From: Methanosarcina mazei S-6
Lineage (GTDB): Archaea; Halobacteriota; Methanosarcinia; Methanosarcinales; Methanosarcinaceae
NCBI RefSeq assembly: GCF_000970205.1
Contig: NZ_CP009512.1
Span: forward strand, 62,001-126,000
Direction of reading: 5' to 3'
DNA: 64,000 nucleotides
The notes beneath the pieces were generated by a model. The model had not been told where the DNA came from and did no database searches. It saw nothing but the letters and a program-made list of their open reading frames with translations. The position numbers were made by a program, and so were the translations under genes. Positions 37,324 through 46,633 of the stretch are shown piece by piece. The stretch's first letter is position 1; each line of letters begins with the position of its first letter.

Positions 37324-38244
37324 TTAGATTACTCCATCTTCAAAATAATCTGTATCCATCTTTTTGACTTCATATGATTTTACCCTCGAAACCCCAACGT
37401 TATACTCAATCATTAGCCGTGCAAGCATTTCCCCGTCAACCAGGACAATATTTCCTGTAAAGTCGGCATATTCAATAGCCTCTTTTGAAAAGCTTGAGGT
37501 CGTTATGAAAACGCCTTTCTTAGCCTTCTTACCTATAAGAGCTCCGGCAAACTTCTGGATTTCAGGTTTTGATACCGTACCTTCCCAGCGCTTCGCCTGT
37601 ATATAAATTACATCGAGCCCTAGCCTGTCTTCTTTTATGATGCCATCAATGCCGCCGTCATGGCTTTTGCCAATCGCTTTTCCGGCATCGACTCTTGAAC
37701 CCCCATATCCCATTTTTGTCAGAACGTCAACAACCAGTGATTCAAAGAAAGCAGGAGAGCATTTTTTAGTAGTAGAAATTATTTCGGAAACAAGTTCGTT
37801 GTGAAGTTTCTGATATGCGATTTCGAGAGATTCTTCGGGGTCGAGAGCTCTTTTTCCTTCCGCTTCGGGAACATCTGGCTTGTCAATTAAAACCTGTTTG
37901 TCCTTATTGTAAAATTCATTAAATTCCTTGTATCTCTTCAGAAAACTGACATCAATGGAAGGAGGTTTTTCTCTGAGAACATCCAGTCCTCTCCGGGTAA
38001 TGGAAAAATATCCTTTTTTTCTGGAACCCAGTAGTCCAGCCTTTTTCAGATAAGTATTAGCCCATCCTATTCTGTTCTTAAAAATAGCCTGTTGACCACT
38101 CGGTAGAAGTTCTTTTCTTTCCTCTTCACTCAGCTCGAATTCTTCGGCCAGTTTTTCTATTGCATCGCGAATGTGGTGCTCTTTACCGTCTCCTGCATAT
38201 TTCAACAAAGGGAGCATTACAGCCTGATAATCTGGAATTGCCAT
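37324..38244 (-). CDS. mrr: Mrr-type restriction endonuclease
   Basis: 306 aa. The N-terminal Mrr_N winged-helix part (about 1-95) begins MAIPDYQAVMLPLLKYAGDG; the C-terminal PD-(D/E)xK nuclease domain (about 150-290) shows FFESLVVDVLTKMGYGG, then DGGIDGIIKEDRLGLDVIYI and QAKRWEG, the D-QxK catalytic core. Mrr enzymes cut methylated DNA. No methyltransferase or specificity gene is adjacent, so this is a stand-alone type IV-like enzyme. The closest gene is the reductase upstream on the same strand. Confidence 0.9.
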   Translation of the reverse strand: MAIPDYQAVMLPLLKYAGDGKEHHIRDAIEKLAEEFELSEEERKELLPSGQQAIFKNRIGWANTYLKKAGLLGSRKKGYFSITRRGLDVLREKPPSIDVSFLKRYKEFNEFYNKDKQVLIDKPDVPEAEGKRALDPEESLEIAYQKLHNELVSEIISTTKKCSPAFFESLVVDVLTKMGYGGSRVDAGKAIGKSHDGGIDGIIKEDRLGLDVIYIQAKRWEGTVSKPEIQKFAGALIGKKAKKGVFITTSSFSKEAIEYADFTGNIVLVDGEMLARLMIEYNVGVSRVKSYEVKKMDTDYFEDGVI

Positions 38245-38319
38245 TAAATCACTCGAAAGCCTGATTAATTCTACTAAGAACTTTGAGTGACCTTCTTTTT
38301 ATGATTTGCTATTTTTTCT

Positions 38320-38856
38320 TTATGTCGGCTTCAGGTTATATTCCGTTCTCAAAAGCCCGCTTTCATATCTCTCCGTATTGGTCATCTTGAGTTTAATCTC
38401 TTTTCCAATCCGATCAAAAAGCGGAATTCCTCCTCCAAGAATGATCGGAACAATAAAAACGATCATATCATCCACCAGGTCTTCTTCGAGAAACGCCTTA
38501 ATAAGCTGTGAGCCACCCACAAGCCAGATATCCTTGTCAGTATTCTCTTTCAGCTGGCGCGTGAACTCTCTGACATTCCCGGAAACAAATTCTACGTTTT
38601 TCTCCCGGAGCAGAGGCTCTTTTTGCCCTGTAAAAACATAAGTTTTCTTGTCCGCATAAGGCCAGTCTCCAAAACCCAGGACCTGCTCATAGGTCTTTCT
38701 GCCCATGAGAACTGTACCGACTGATGCGTAAAATTCGGAGTAGCCGTAATCGGTTTCGGAATTGTTGTCGTATTCTGTTAACCAGTCTATGCTGCCGTCT
38801 TCTCTGGCTATGTAACCGTCGAGGCTGCAGGCGATGTAAAGTTTTATTTTTGGTAT
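38320..38856 (-). CDS. DHFR/RibD-like reductase with apparent AUA start
   Basis: 178 aa if it starts at ATA (complement of 38854-38856). The domain is the dihydrofolate reductase/RibD C-terminal fold: KLYIACSLDGYIAREDGSID at the N terminus, VLMGRKTYEQVLGF, then DIWLVGGSQLIKAFL near the NADPH site. The only NTG start in frame is the ATG of VLMGRKTYE at 38706, which would delete the first 50 residues including the first strand. Upstream the frame is closed by TAA with no NTG. CAGGGGGAAT stands 7 nt before the ATA, ideal Shine-Dalgarno spacing. Substrate unknown. Confidence 0.75.
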   Translation of the reverse strand: MPKIKLYIACSLDGYIAREDGSIDWLTEYDNNSETDYGYSEFYASVGTVLMGRKTYEQVLGFGDWPYADKKTYVFTGQKEPLLREKNVEFVSGNVREFTRQLKENTDKDIWLVGGSQLIKAFLEEDLVDDMIVFIVPIILGGGIPLFDRIGKEIKLKMTNTERYESGLLRTEYNLKPT

Positions 38857-39019
38857 ATTTATTCCCCCTGAAACGAATTAATGGTTCAACAAATTAGTAT
38901 TGAACCTCTCAACATAAGCGTTAAACTCTTACTCCTAAAATTTAAATAGTTGTAAATGTTGTATCATTTGAAAACATGTATTCTTTTTTATCTGTTTTTA
39001 GTAAGCTGGGTTGGGTAAG

Positions 39020-39838
39020 ATGAATACAGCCAAAGAATCTAAAAAACTTATAAAATATAAACCAGGTAAAGAATATATAGCGACTATTCAGTGTACACTC
39101 TCTTCAACCACCCACACAATTACCTATAAAGGCGATCTTAAAGAAGGCTTCTTCCTTAAAGACTTAGCTCCTGGTTTAATCAAAATTTTTGGTAAATCTT
39201 TTACTTCTGCTGTCGGAGAAATTCCCAATTCCTTATTTGCCATAATATTCTTTATAGTGTCTTTTTTTTTCTCGGCATTCTTTCTCTCGGTAGCAAATTA
39301 TTATACTTCTGAAAGGGGCATTTTATTAGCTATTCTTCTTAGCGGTTTTGTAATTACCACTGCAGTGCCTTTAAAACTTCAGTACTATTATATTGCAGAA
39401 TATTACAGAAATACTGTATGTAATAACTGCGGAAAAGAGTTTATCTGCCGTGAAACAGAAAAACCGGATATTAAGGAAATAAGCACTCCAGAAACTTACA
39501 GAATACAGATTACCCGCTATTGGAGTTGCAGATCCTGCGGATATATGAATGTTCGAGAGAGTTCTGAAGGTTTCGTTACAAAAAAAGGAAAAACAATGAA
39601 AGTCTCTGACCTGGCAAAGGTTCAATGTAAAAGATGCGGCAAAACCGGTACATATATTGAATATAAAAAACCGGACATACGGGTGTCTAAAGAGCAAGAA
39701 ACCATGGAAAGACGATATTACAGATGTAAGCTCTGCAACTACGAAGATATTGCAGCAACCGAGTTTTTTATGGTTCCAGATAGTGGTGGCGTTTCTGCAA
39801 TAGAATGGAATATCGATTATGAGGATTACTTTGGTTAA
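39020..39838 (+). CDS. Membrane protein with paired zinc ribbons, unknown
   Basis: 272 aa. Two hydrophobic helices around residues 75-120 (LFAIIFFIVSFFFSAFFLSV and the GILLAILLSGFVITTAVPLK stretch) are followed by a cytoplasmic-looking C-terminal half with four CxxC knuckles: CNNCG, CRSCG, CKRCG and CKLCN, forming two zinc ribbons of similar design (pair spacing about 40 residues). A TTG at 39011 is an alternative start. It lies just before another Cys-rich membrane protein on the same strand. I do not recognise the family. Confidence 0.72.
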   Translation: MNTAKESKKLIKYKPGKEYIATIQCTLSSTTHTITYKGDLKEGFFLKDLAPGLIKIFGKSFTSAVGEIPNSLFAIIFFIVSFFFSAFFLSVANYYTSERGILLAILLSGFVITTAVPLKLQYYYIAEYYRNTVCNNCGKEFICRETEKPDIKEISTPETYRIQITRYWSCRSCGYMNVRESSEGFVTKKGKTMKVSDLAKVQCKRCGKTGTYIEYKKPDIRVSKEQETMERRYYRCKLCNYEDIAATEFFMVPDSGGVSAIEWNIDYEDYFG

Positions 39839-39973
39839 ATATCTTATTTGTTAAATTATTGATGAGCCTCTCTGAAATTTTAATTTTTGATTAGTATCCA
39901 ATACAAGACTGCCCTCCAGCAAAATTCCTTAAGATCCAAAACTTTATACCTTTTACTTTCCCAAAAACTCCTC

Positions 39974-41062
39974 ATGTCTTCAGGCATTTCGCTTCCCTTA
40001 AAAACAGAACATTCTGCCAGAGATCGTCTATACTGGAATTTTTTAAATGCGATCCCTTTCCTTATTGGTTCGATAGCCGTCGCAAGGGACTCTCTCAAAT
40101 TGGTAGCGGTTTACATAGGGATAGCCCTCATTTTCTTCCTGATTATCGAATTACGGTTCGCATGTACTCACTGCTCCTATTACGCTCGGAGCAAAGGATG
40201 CGTAAAATGCATGATGCTTCCGGGAGTTCCAAAAATCTTTAAGGCCCGGCCCGGGTCTCACAGTCCTTTTGAAAAAGCAATGACCGTTCTTGGTACTCTT
40301 CCCATGTTCCTTTTTCCGGTTTACTGGCTTATCAGAGACCTTTTGCTGCTTGGAGCTTATATCGTAGCCTGGGCACTCTTCTTTCTGACGGCTCGGCGAT
40401 ATGCGTGTGTTCGTTGTATTAACTTTGAATGCCCCGTGAACCGTGTGTCTGTGGGCGTGAAAGAAGAATTTAAGAAAAGGGACGGCTTTCCCGGGAATAT
40501 TGAGGTTTCAAAAGAGGAATTTTGGGCAGCAGGTTCAGGCAGATGTACTTCTCTTAGAGTAAAACATGAGTTTAAAGATTTTCTCTACTGGAATTTTGTA
40601 ACTCTTACCATTTTATTTTCAGCTGGACTTGCTATCGGCATCAGTTCAACAGGATGGCTTCTTGCCTACATTTTCATAGCTTTTTTCCATTTTGGAATTC
40701 TGGAACAGCGTTTTTTCTGCACTCACTGCCCTTATTTTGTCAGGGGAGAAAAGTGTTTGAGGTGTATGATGAACTGGGGCTGGCCAAGGCATTTTAAGCC
40801 CAGACCGCACCCGCCGGGCAAATTCGATATTGCCATTACATCTCTAGGGTTCATGATCTTGATTTTCTTCCCTCTGCCGTTTCTGCTGGAAATTCCGTTT
40901 CTGCTGGGGACCTATCTTGTTTCCATATCGGTTTTTCTACTGACAATATGGCGGTATGAATGTGGTCGCTGTATCTATTTCGAGTGCCCTTTTAACAGGG
41001 TGCCGGCTGAAGTAAGGAAAGAGTTTGAAAAGAAAGATTTTGAAAGGATGATCTTGAAATAA
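39974..41062 (+). CDS. Duplicated Cys-rich membrane protein, unknown
   Basis: 362 aa made of two homologous halves. Each half has RLYWNF/FLYWNF, two membrane helices, then THCxYxxRxxxCxxCMM, a PRPH/ARPG patch, two further helices, and a terminal CxRCxxFECPxNRV. The first repeat covers about 15-160 and the second about 190-345. The conserved Cys/His pattern on one face between helices suggests metal or Fe-S binding in a membrane redox or maturation protein; this is inference. The ATG at 39974 is preferred over an upstream ATG at 39887 because homology between the halves starts after it. Confidence 0.72.
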   Translation: MSSGISLPLKTEHSARDRLYWNFLNAIPFLIGSIAVARDSLKLVAVYIGIALIFFLIIELRFACTHCSYYARSKGCVKCMMLPGVPKIFKARPGSHSPFEKAMTVLGTLPMFLFPVYWLIRDLLLLGAYIVAWALFFLTARRYACVRCINFECPVNRVSVGVKEEFKKRDGFPGNIEVSKEEFWAAGSGRCTSLRVKHEFKDFLYWNFVTLTILFSAGLAIGISSTGWLLAYIFIAFFHFGILEQRFFCTHCPYFVRGEKCLRCMMNWGWPRHFKPRPHPPGKFDIAITSLGFMILIFFPLPFLLEIPFLLGTYLVSISVFLLTIWRYECGRCIYFECPFNRVPAEVRKEFEKKDFERMILK

Positions 41063-41205
41063 AAATTTGAAAAAAATGAACTTGAAAAGAATGGAACTTG
41101 ACCTGGAGCTTTGACCCGGAAGTTATCCGAAGTTCAGGTTTTTATCTTCAGATCTGTTTTGCCTTAATTTTTCTGTACTTTTTCTTTCATTTTCTCTAAT
41201 TTAGC

Positions 41206-41267
41206 AAAATTTATTTATATTTGAATAAGGTAATAGGATTCCGTACTTCCTGTGAAGTACAAGGAAT
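41206..41267 (+). promoter_or_regulatory. TATA box and leader hairpin of the small ORF
   Basis: A TATA-like tttatttatatttg (about 41208-41221) predicts a start near 41240. There GTACTTC-CTGT-GAAGTAC (41243-41260) makes a perfect 7-bp stem with a 4-nt loop, extended by ATTCC (41238-41242) pairing with GGAAT (41263-41267) across an AA bulge. A strong 12-bp stem at the 5' end of the transcript would protect or regulate it. Confidence 0.6.
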
Positions 41268-41296
41268 TGCAAAACCAGAAAAGGAGAATCCAGAAT

Positions 41297-41431
41297 ATGA
41301 ACGAAAAAATACAGAGAAAGACTCCGGAACCCGTTTTGCATGGGTTTTTGTTTGGTAACGGAACTTTTATTACTCCCGTGGAAATGAGAATCATGCAAAG
41401 CCTAGGGATCATTCCGGCAACAAAAGCATAA
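41297..41431 (+). CDS. Small protein, 44 aa
   Basis: ATG to TAA of 45 codons, with AAAGGAG about 10 nt upstream. The peptide starts MNEKIQRKTPEPVLHGFLFG and ends SLGIIPATKA; it has no membrane helix or cysteines. Codon use looks like a real gene, and it sits behind its own TATA box and hairpin leader in a spacer of more than 800 bp. An AACCC/GGGTT hairpin followed by TTTTTG (41328-41350) inside the frame raises the alternative that this is a short non-coding RNA. No family recognised. Confidence 0.55.
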   Translation: MNEKIQRKTPEPVLHGFLFGNGTFITPVEMRIMQSLGIIPATKA

Positions 41432-41887
41432 ACTCAAAAATTGGACTGCGAAAGAGCACATTGTAAAAAGGTCAAATAACTCATCATGAATAACCTGTGA
41501 CTAAACCTCCAGAATACCTAACTGCCAGTAATTAGCCTCTAATAAACTCAAATCCAACAAAACAACCTCCTGTAACGCTAAATCGGTCTTACAACAAACA
41601 ATAATTCACTCCTGACCTGACTTCAGCTCAAAAGATAGAAGCTTAAAAGACAGCGATGGAAATGAACAGGTAAAGAAAAAACAGGTAAGAAAAAAGCAGA
41701 TAGAAATTTATCAGGAGTTATTCTATTGACCAATCAGGCTTTGTGTTTCTACTGAGTTCGAATTCCTTTATTTTTTCATTTTTTTATTTCTTTTAACAGT
41801 AGCAGGCAAAATGTTATACAATAAATATGTTATATAATACATCTCTAAAGACCGGATATTTTCTGAAGATAAGGATTTGAGCCCGAA
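41432..41887. other. Intergenic, nothing recognised
   Basis: About 450 bp of AT-rich sequence between a small ORF and a convergent methyltransferase. No ORF with a start and Shine-Dalgarno, no clear hairpin and no tRNA. Confidence 0.4.
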
Positions 41888-42421
41888 TTAACTTTCATCT
41901 TTTTTGAAAGAATATGTCTTTTTACCTTTCTTTTTCAGCTTGAATAATCTTTTTCGAGTAGCCCCTTCCATTATTTCTGATTCATTCATGTAATGGTCCC
42001 TGAAGGAAAGAATGCCTTCGGGTTTAAGAATTCTGTGAAGCTCCTTCATAACCAGTTCCGGTTTTTTCAGGGTATGATAGGTATCATAAAAGAGAACCAC
42101 GTCCATACTGGATGCTGGAAGGCCTGAATTATAGTCTGAAAGGATAGTTTCTACGTTTTTCAGTTGTTTTATAAAAGCGAGTTGATTGACCATCTCAATA
42201 GCAACAGGGTTTATATCCAGGGCGTAGACCTTTCCTGAAGGGCCTGCCATCTCGGAAGCATCACGAATATAGGACCCTGACCCGCAGCCGTAATCCAGAA
42301 CTTTAAAACCGGGCTTTATACCGGCTTCTTCGAGGATCTTTCTGCGGGGAAAAAAGAAGTCGCGCAACTTAAATACGAGGGTATTTGCATGGAACTTGAA
42401 ATCAGAATCTGGCTCTTCCAT
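41888..42421 (-). CDS. Class I SAM-dependent methyltransferase (177 aa)
   Basis: Rossmann methyltransferase with motif I VLDYGCGSGSYIRDAS near residue 41, the acidic motif II YALDINPVAIEM, and DVVLFYDTYHTL for motif IV. It is a small, single-domain UbiE/type-11-like enzyme. The ATG at 42421 has GAAGGA at good spacing; an upstream ATG at 42445 is less likely. The C terminus is a Lys-rich tail (FKLKKKGKKTYSFKKD). Substrate cannot be inferred and there is no operon partner. Confidence 0.8.
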   Translation of the reverse strand: MEEPDSDFKFHANTLVFKLRDFFFPRRKILEEAGIKPGFKVLDYGCGSGSYIRDASEMAGPSGKVYALDINPVAIEMVNQLAFIKQLKNVETILSDYNSGLPASSMDVVLFYDTYHTLKKPELVMKELHRILKPEGILSFRDHYMNESEIMEGATRKRLFKLKKKGKKTYSFKKDES

Positions 42422-42750
42422 GATATTTTCCTTCTGTATGGTCATTTTCAGATCAGTAAAAATTCAGGGCTTTTTGCTGCAAGAGATTTCTTTTTCAGGC
42501 TATTTTGGCATTCACATGTTTTATATTTTATCTCGGAAAATTTTCACGATTTTTTTGCTGTTATATACAAATTTTTTGACATCTATTATATAGTATTGTC
42601 TGCAATAGCTATGAAACTTTCTATAAATTTTACCTCAATGGTGTTTTGTCCTACCGCCCTGCTCCACTGTCTCATTCTACTGTCATCTCAAATCGTAGTC
42701 TTAAACAGGAAAATTGAATATTACTGCAGAATAGAATTACCTCATGAGGT

Positions 42751-42802
42751 ACTTAAACAAATTACTTAAACAAAGTACTCAAACACAGTACTTAAACAAA
42801 GT
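42751..42802. repeat. 13-bp tandem repeat, four units
   Basis: acttaaacaaagt-type units at 42751, 42764, 42777 and 42790, with units 2 and 4 identical. They lie just upstream of the nitrilase-family gene. A frame runs through them, but the Shine-Dalgarno marks a later start. Confidence 0.8.
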
Positions 42803-42848
42803 ACTGAAGTATCTGGTAGATCTGCATTTACAATTAAAAGGAAGGGAA

Positions 42849-43667
42849 GTGACCTCTATTATAACCGCCTGTATCCAGATGAATATTTCACCCTGCTCGA
42901 AGCATGAAAATCTTGATCACGCCCTTTCCCTGGCAGAAGAAGCAGTTTCAAAAGAAGCAGAGTTGCTTGTCTTTCCGGAAGTTTTCTCAACCGGTTTTTG
43001 TTATGAGCGCATAGAAGAAGTGGCTGAAACCGTTTCAGGTCCCACTATTGAGGCTCTCAGTGACTTTTCCAGAGAATATGGCTGTATCCTTGCGGGCTCA
43101 ATGATAGAAAAGAGAGAAATAAAGGATAAGGGGGCAATAAGTCCGGAAAAAAGAGCTCCTTATCAATATAACCTCGGTTTCTGTATCGAATCCGGAAAAC
43201 TTGCAGGCATCCGCAGAAAAGTCCAGCTTTACGGTCCCGAAAAAAAATATTTTGCGTCCGGAGACAGTATAGCCCCTATCAGGCTGCAAAAATACAGCCT
43301 CTCACTGGGACTTATAGTCTGCAATGAACTCAGGTATCCTGAAGTTGCCCGAAAAATGACTCTTGATGGAGCAGACCTTCTGGTCTCAGCTGCCGAAATT
43401 CCGGATTTTTACATATATCCCTGGCGTATCATGTCAATCTCCAGGGCAATAGAAAATCAACTGCCGCATATTGCATGTAACAGGGTTGGAAAAGACAGGT
43501 ATTCTACTTATCCGGGGAGCTCCTTTATTACTGATGGCTGGGGCCGCATTCTGGCAAAGGCTGGAAAAGAAGAGTGTGTTATTCTGGGGGAAATTGACCT
43601 TGACGAGGCAAGAAAAATCAGACAAACCGGCTCTATTCTCGAAGACCGCAGGCCTGACCTTTATTAA
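42849..43667 (+). CDS. Carbon-nitrogen hydrolase (nitrilase superfamily)
   Basis: 272 aa from GTG at 42849, with AAGGA at 6-7 nt; the frame upstream runs through a tandem repeat and is not part of the protein. The Glu-Lys-Cys triad is visible: LLVFPEVFSTGF (Glu), GIRRKVQLYGPE (Lys) and GLIVCNELRYPEVAR (Cys nucleophile). YSTYPGSSFITDGWGRIL is the usual C-terminal block. It should hydrolyse an amide, perhaps of the omega-amidase or carbamoylputrescine-hydrolase type; the substrate is unknown. Monocistronic, convergent with gatB. Confidence 0.88.
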   Translation: MTSIITACIQMNISPCSKHENLDHALSLAEEAVSKEAELLVFPEVFSTGFCYERIEEVAETVSGPTIEALSDFSREYGCILAGSMIEKREIKDKGAISPEKRAPYQYNLGFCIESGKLAGIRRKVQLYGPEKKYFASGDSIAPIRLQKYSLSLGLIVCNELRYPEVARKMTLDGADLLVSAAEIPDFYIYPWRIMSISRAIENQLPHIACNRVGKDRYSTYPGSSFITDGWGRILAKAGKEECVILGEIDLDEARKIRQTGSILEDRRPDLY

Positions 43668-43705
43668 CCGTTAAAAAAGTAGTTAAAAAGGTGAACCCTG
43701 CCGGG

Positions 43706-45193
43706 TTACCCTTTAAGTTCCTTTACAATCAGTTCACGGGCTGTCTTTGCGTCCGCCGTGCCTTTTGTCTTTTTCATGACCTGTCCTACAAGGAAGTTCA
43801 GGGACTTTTCCGTTCCTCCAAGATAGTCCTGCACGGCAGCTTCGTTTTCGGCAATTGTTTCTGCAACAGCTCTGGTTACCAGATCGTCTTCGGCTTTGAA
43901 AAGGCCTTTTTCTTCTATGATCTGCGATGGGCTCTTTTCCTCATTTCCGTCCAGAATGGTACGGATGACTTCAACCGCAGCCCTGTCGCTGACCTTGCCT
44001 TCGGCAAAAAGTGTGACCAGTTCAACCATATCCGAGACCTTGAAGGAATTCTCCACTTCAGGGTCTTTTGCATGGATAAAGCCAATTGTCCTGCCGTCGT
44101 AAGAAGAGATTGCAAGGTCTCTATAGTTTAACTCTCCGAGGAGGACGTCAGCAGTCCAGGTAGCTGCAACCTTCGGGTCTACCCCTTTTGCGCAAACGCC
44201 TTCGTAGAAGTCGGCGAGCATAATCTTTGAGGTCAGGGCTCTTGCATGCATATCTGTGATACCGTACTGCTCCATGAAGCGTGCACGTTTGGCATCCGGA
44301 AGCTCGGGAAGGGTCTCTTTAATTGCGGGTATCCAGCCTGTAACGCGCATTGGCATGAGGTCAGGTTCACGGAAGTAGCGGTAGTCTTCTGCCTCTTCTT
44401 TTGTCCTCATGGAAATGGTTACTCCCCTTCCTTCATCGAAGTGACGCGTTTCCTGCGTAATTTTTCCTCCGCGGCGGATCACGTTTTTCTGGCGCATGAT
44501 CTCGTAGAGAAGTGCTCTTTCCACTCCTTTATGGGAAGAGATGTTTTTGACCTCAACCCTGGTCCCCCAGTGGACAGAAACGTTCGCGTCGACACGCATA
44601 GCTCCTTCAAGGTTTCCGTCAAAGACATCCAGGTATTCGAGGATGTTTCTGAACTTATCAAGGAATCTCCTTGCTTCTTTGGGACTCCTCATATCCGGCT
44701 CGGTAACGGTCTCGATCAGGGGCATGCCTGACCTGTTGTAGTCTATAAGGACACCTTTGGACTTTTCAATGCTCCCTATGTGTACAAGCTTTCCAGGGTC
44801 TTCTTCCATGTGAGCCCTTGTAATTCCTACCACATGCTCCCCGTCTTCTCCTTCGATCACGACTTTTCCTTTGCTAACAATCGGATAGTCGTACTGGGTG
44901 ACCTGGAAACCTTTGGGGAGGTCAGGATAGAAGTAATTCTTCCTGTGGAACTGGGTTTCTTCTGCAATCTCACCTTCAAGGGCAAGCCCCACTTTAATTG
45001 CTGCTTCCACGGCTTTTTTATTAAGGACCGGAAGTGCACCCGGCAGGCCGAGGCAGACCGGACAGGTGTGGGTATTGGGGGCCGCATTGTGATAATCTGT
45101 AGAGCAGCCGCAGAACATTTTGGTCTTGAGTTTGTTAAGCTGGACGTGGATTTCAAGCCCTATCCTTATACCGTCAGGGTTTTCATAGACCAT
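43706..45193 (-). CDS. gatB: Asp-tRNA(Asn)/Glu-tRNA(Gln) amidotransferase subunit B
   Basis: 495 aa. GatB binds misacylated Glu-tRNA(Gln) or Asp-tRNA(Asn) and, with ATP, activates the side chain for amidation. Visible are GLEIHVQLNKLKTKMFCGC with the zinc/Mg region (CPVCLG), FHRKNYFYPDLPKGFQVTQY, the GVLIDYNRSGMPLIE active-site segment, and the C-terminal YqeY-like tail domain. The ATG directly follows the gatA TGA, so the two are translationally coupled. Last gene of gatCAB. Confidence 0.97.
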   Translation of the reverse strand: MVYENPDGIRIGLEIHVQLNKLKTKMFCGCSTDYHNAAPNTHTCPVCLGLPGALPVLNKKAVEAAIKVGLALEGEIAEETQFHRKNYFYPDLPKGFQVTQYDYPIVSKGKVVIEGEDGEHVVGITRAHMEEDPGKLVHIGSIEKSKGVLIDYNRSGMPLIETVTEPDMRSPKEARRFLDKFRNILEYLDVFDGNLEGAMRVDANVSVHWGTRVEVKNISSHKGVERALLYEIMRQKNVIRRGGKITQETRHFDEGRGVTISMRTKEEAEDYRYFREPDLMPMRVTGWIPAIKETLPELPDAKRARFMEQYGITDMHARALTSKIMLADFYEGVCAKGVDPKVAATWTADVLLGELNYRDLAISSYDGRTIGFIHAKDPEVENSFKVSDMVELVTLFAEGKVSDRAAVEVIRTILDGNEEKSPSQIIEEKGLFKAEDDLVTRAVAETIAENEAAVQDYLGGTEKSLNFLVGQVMKKTKGTADAKTARELIVKELKG

Positions 45194-46621
45194 TCATGCC
45201 ACCTCCGGAGGTCTCTTGGTATGGTAATCGGTATTCTTCTCAAAAGTGTAAGCTGCACGCAGGACAGTTTCTTCGTCAAAGGGCTTGCCCATTATCTGAA
45301 GTCCTATCGGCAGCCCGTCCGTAAATCCGCAGGGCACGGAGATCGAAGGCACGCCTGCCAAGTTAATCGGGCAGGTGTTTATGTCTGAAAGGTAGAGGGT
45401 AAGCGGGTCTTCAATCTTTTCTCCGATCTTAAAAGCAGGGTTCGGCATGGTCGGAGCCATGAGCAGATCAACTTTTGAAAGGGCTTTATCAAAGTCCTGC
45501 TTCACAAGAGTCCTGACCTTCAGGGCTTTGAGATAGTATTTGTCATGATAACCTGCAGAAAGAGCATAGGTTCCGAGGAGAATTCTTCTCTTGACTTCTG
45601 TGCCGAAACCTTCAGCTCTGGTCTTTGAAACCATAGCATGCCAGTTTTCTCCGCCTGCTCTGAATCCGTAACGTGTTCCATCGAAGCGGGCAAGGTTTGA
45701 GGACGCTTCACTCATTGCAATTATATAATATGAGGCAAGGGCATACTTTATATGGGGCATTGAGACTTCTTCCCACGTCGCTCCGAGGCTCTCACATTTG
45801 TGTATTGCATCCCATACTGCTTTTTCTACGTCAGGATGGATGCCTTCCCCGAAGAATTCCTTCGGAACCCCTATTTTCAGGCCCTTCACGTCATCAACAA
45901 GAGCTTTCTGGTACTCGGTTTTGCTGTCAATTGAAGTGGAATCTCTTCTATCATATCCGGCTATAACATCCATCAGGACTGCTATGTCTTCCACGTTGTT
46001 TGCGAGGGGTCCAACCTGTTCAAGGGAATTTGCATAAGCCACAACCCCGTACCTTGAAACTGCTCCATAGGTCGGTTTAAGCCCTACAACCCCACAGAAA
46101 GATGCAGGACAGCGTACAGATCCGCCTGTGTCGGAACCGAGAGCAAAAGGAGCTTCTCCTGCTGCTACAACTGCTGCACTTCCACCGGAAGACCCGCCTG
46201 GCACTCTTTCAAGGTCCCAGGGGTTTGCAGTCGGCCCGAAATGACTTGTTTCAGTGGAAGATCCCATGGCAAATTCGTCCATATTGGTTTTTCCAAGGAT
46301 CACTGCTCCTGCAGAAAGAAGTTTCTCTATGACGTGGGCATTGAAAGGAGGGACATAGCCTTCAAGGATCTTCGAGCCACAGCTGTTTGGCAGCCCGACA
46401 ACAGAAATGTTATCCTTAATAGCAATCGGTACGCCTGCAAGAGGGCCTTCATGCCCTTCTTTATCGATCTTTTTTGCCTGCTCAAGAGCCTTATCGGAAA
46501 TCGTTAGATATCCGTTGATTTTGCTTTTTTTGATAACTTCAAGGTATCTGGATGTCACTTCTTCGGCTGAACTTTCTTTAATCTTTTCTTTAACCTGTGC
46601 AACACTCATCCATTTTGCCAT
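45194..46621 (-). CDS. gatA: Asp-tRNA(Asn)/Glu-tRNA(Gln) amidotransferase subunit A
   Basis: 475 aa. Amidase-signature subunit that releases ammonia from glutamine. The Ser-cisSer-Lys triad is present: [10 protein letters not shown] (Lys near 75), then [20 protein letters not shown] and [17 protein letters not shown] (catalytic serines near 150-175). A TTG at 46624 precedes the ATG; GAGGAG is correctly placed for either. It lies between gatC (9-bp gap) and gatB. Confidence 0.97.
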   Translation of the reverse strand: MAKWMSVAQVKEKIKESSAEEVTSRYLEVIKKSKINGYLTISDKALEQAKKIDKEGHEGPLAGVPIAIKDNISVVGLPNSCGSKILEGYVPPFNAHVIEKLLSAGAVILGKTNMDEFAMGSSTETSHFGPTANPWDLERVPGGSSGGSAAVVAAGEAPFALGSDTGGSVRCPASFCGVVGLKPTYGAVSRYGVVAYANSLEQVGPLANNVEDIAVLMDVIAGYDRRDSTSIDSKTEYQKALVDDVKGLKIGVPKEFFGEGIHPDVEKAVWDAIHKCESLGATWEEVSMPHIKYALASYYIIAMSEASSNLARFDGTRYGFRAGGENWHAMVSKTRAEGFGTEVKRRILLGTYALSAGYHDKYYLKALKVRTLVKQDFDKALSKVDLLMAPTMPNPAFKIGEKIEDPLTLYLSDINTCPINLAGVPSISVPCGFTDGLPIGLQIMGKPFDEETVLRAAYTFEKNTDYHTKRPPEVA

Positions 46622-46633
46622 CAAAACATCTCC

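Noticed and set aside
37324-38244. Mrr as part of a defence island
   Set aside because: No methylase, helicase or other defence gene flanks it; neighbours are housekeeping genes.
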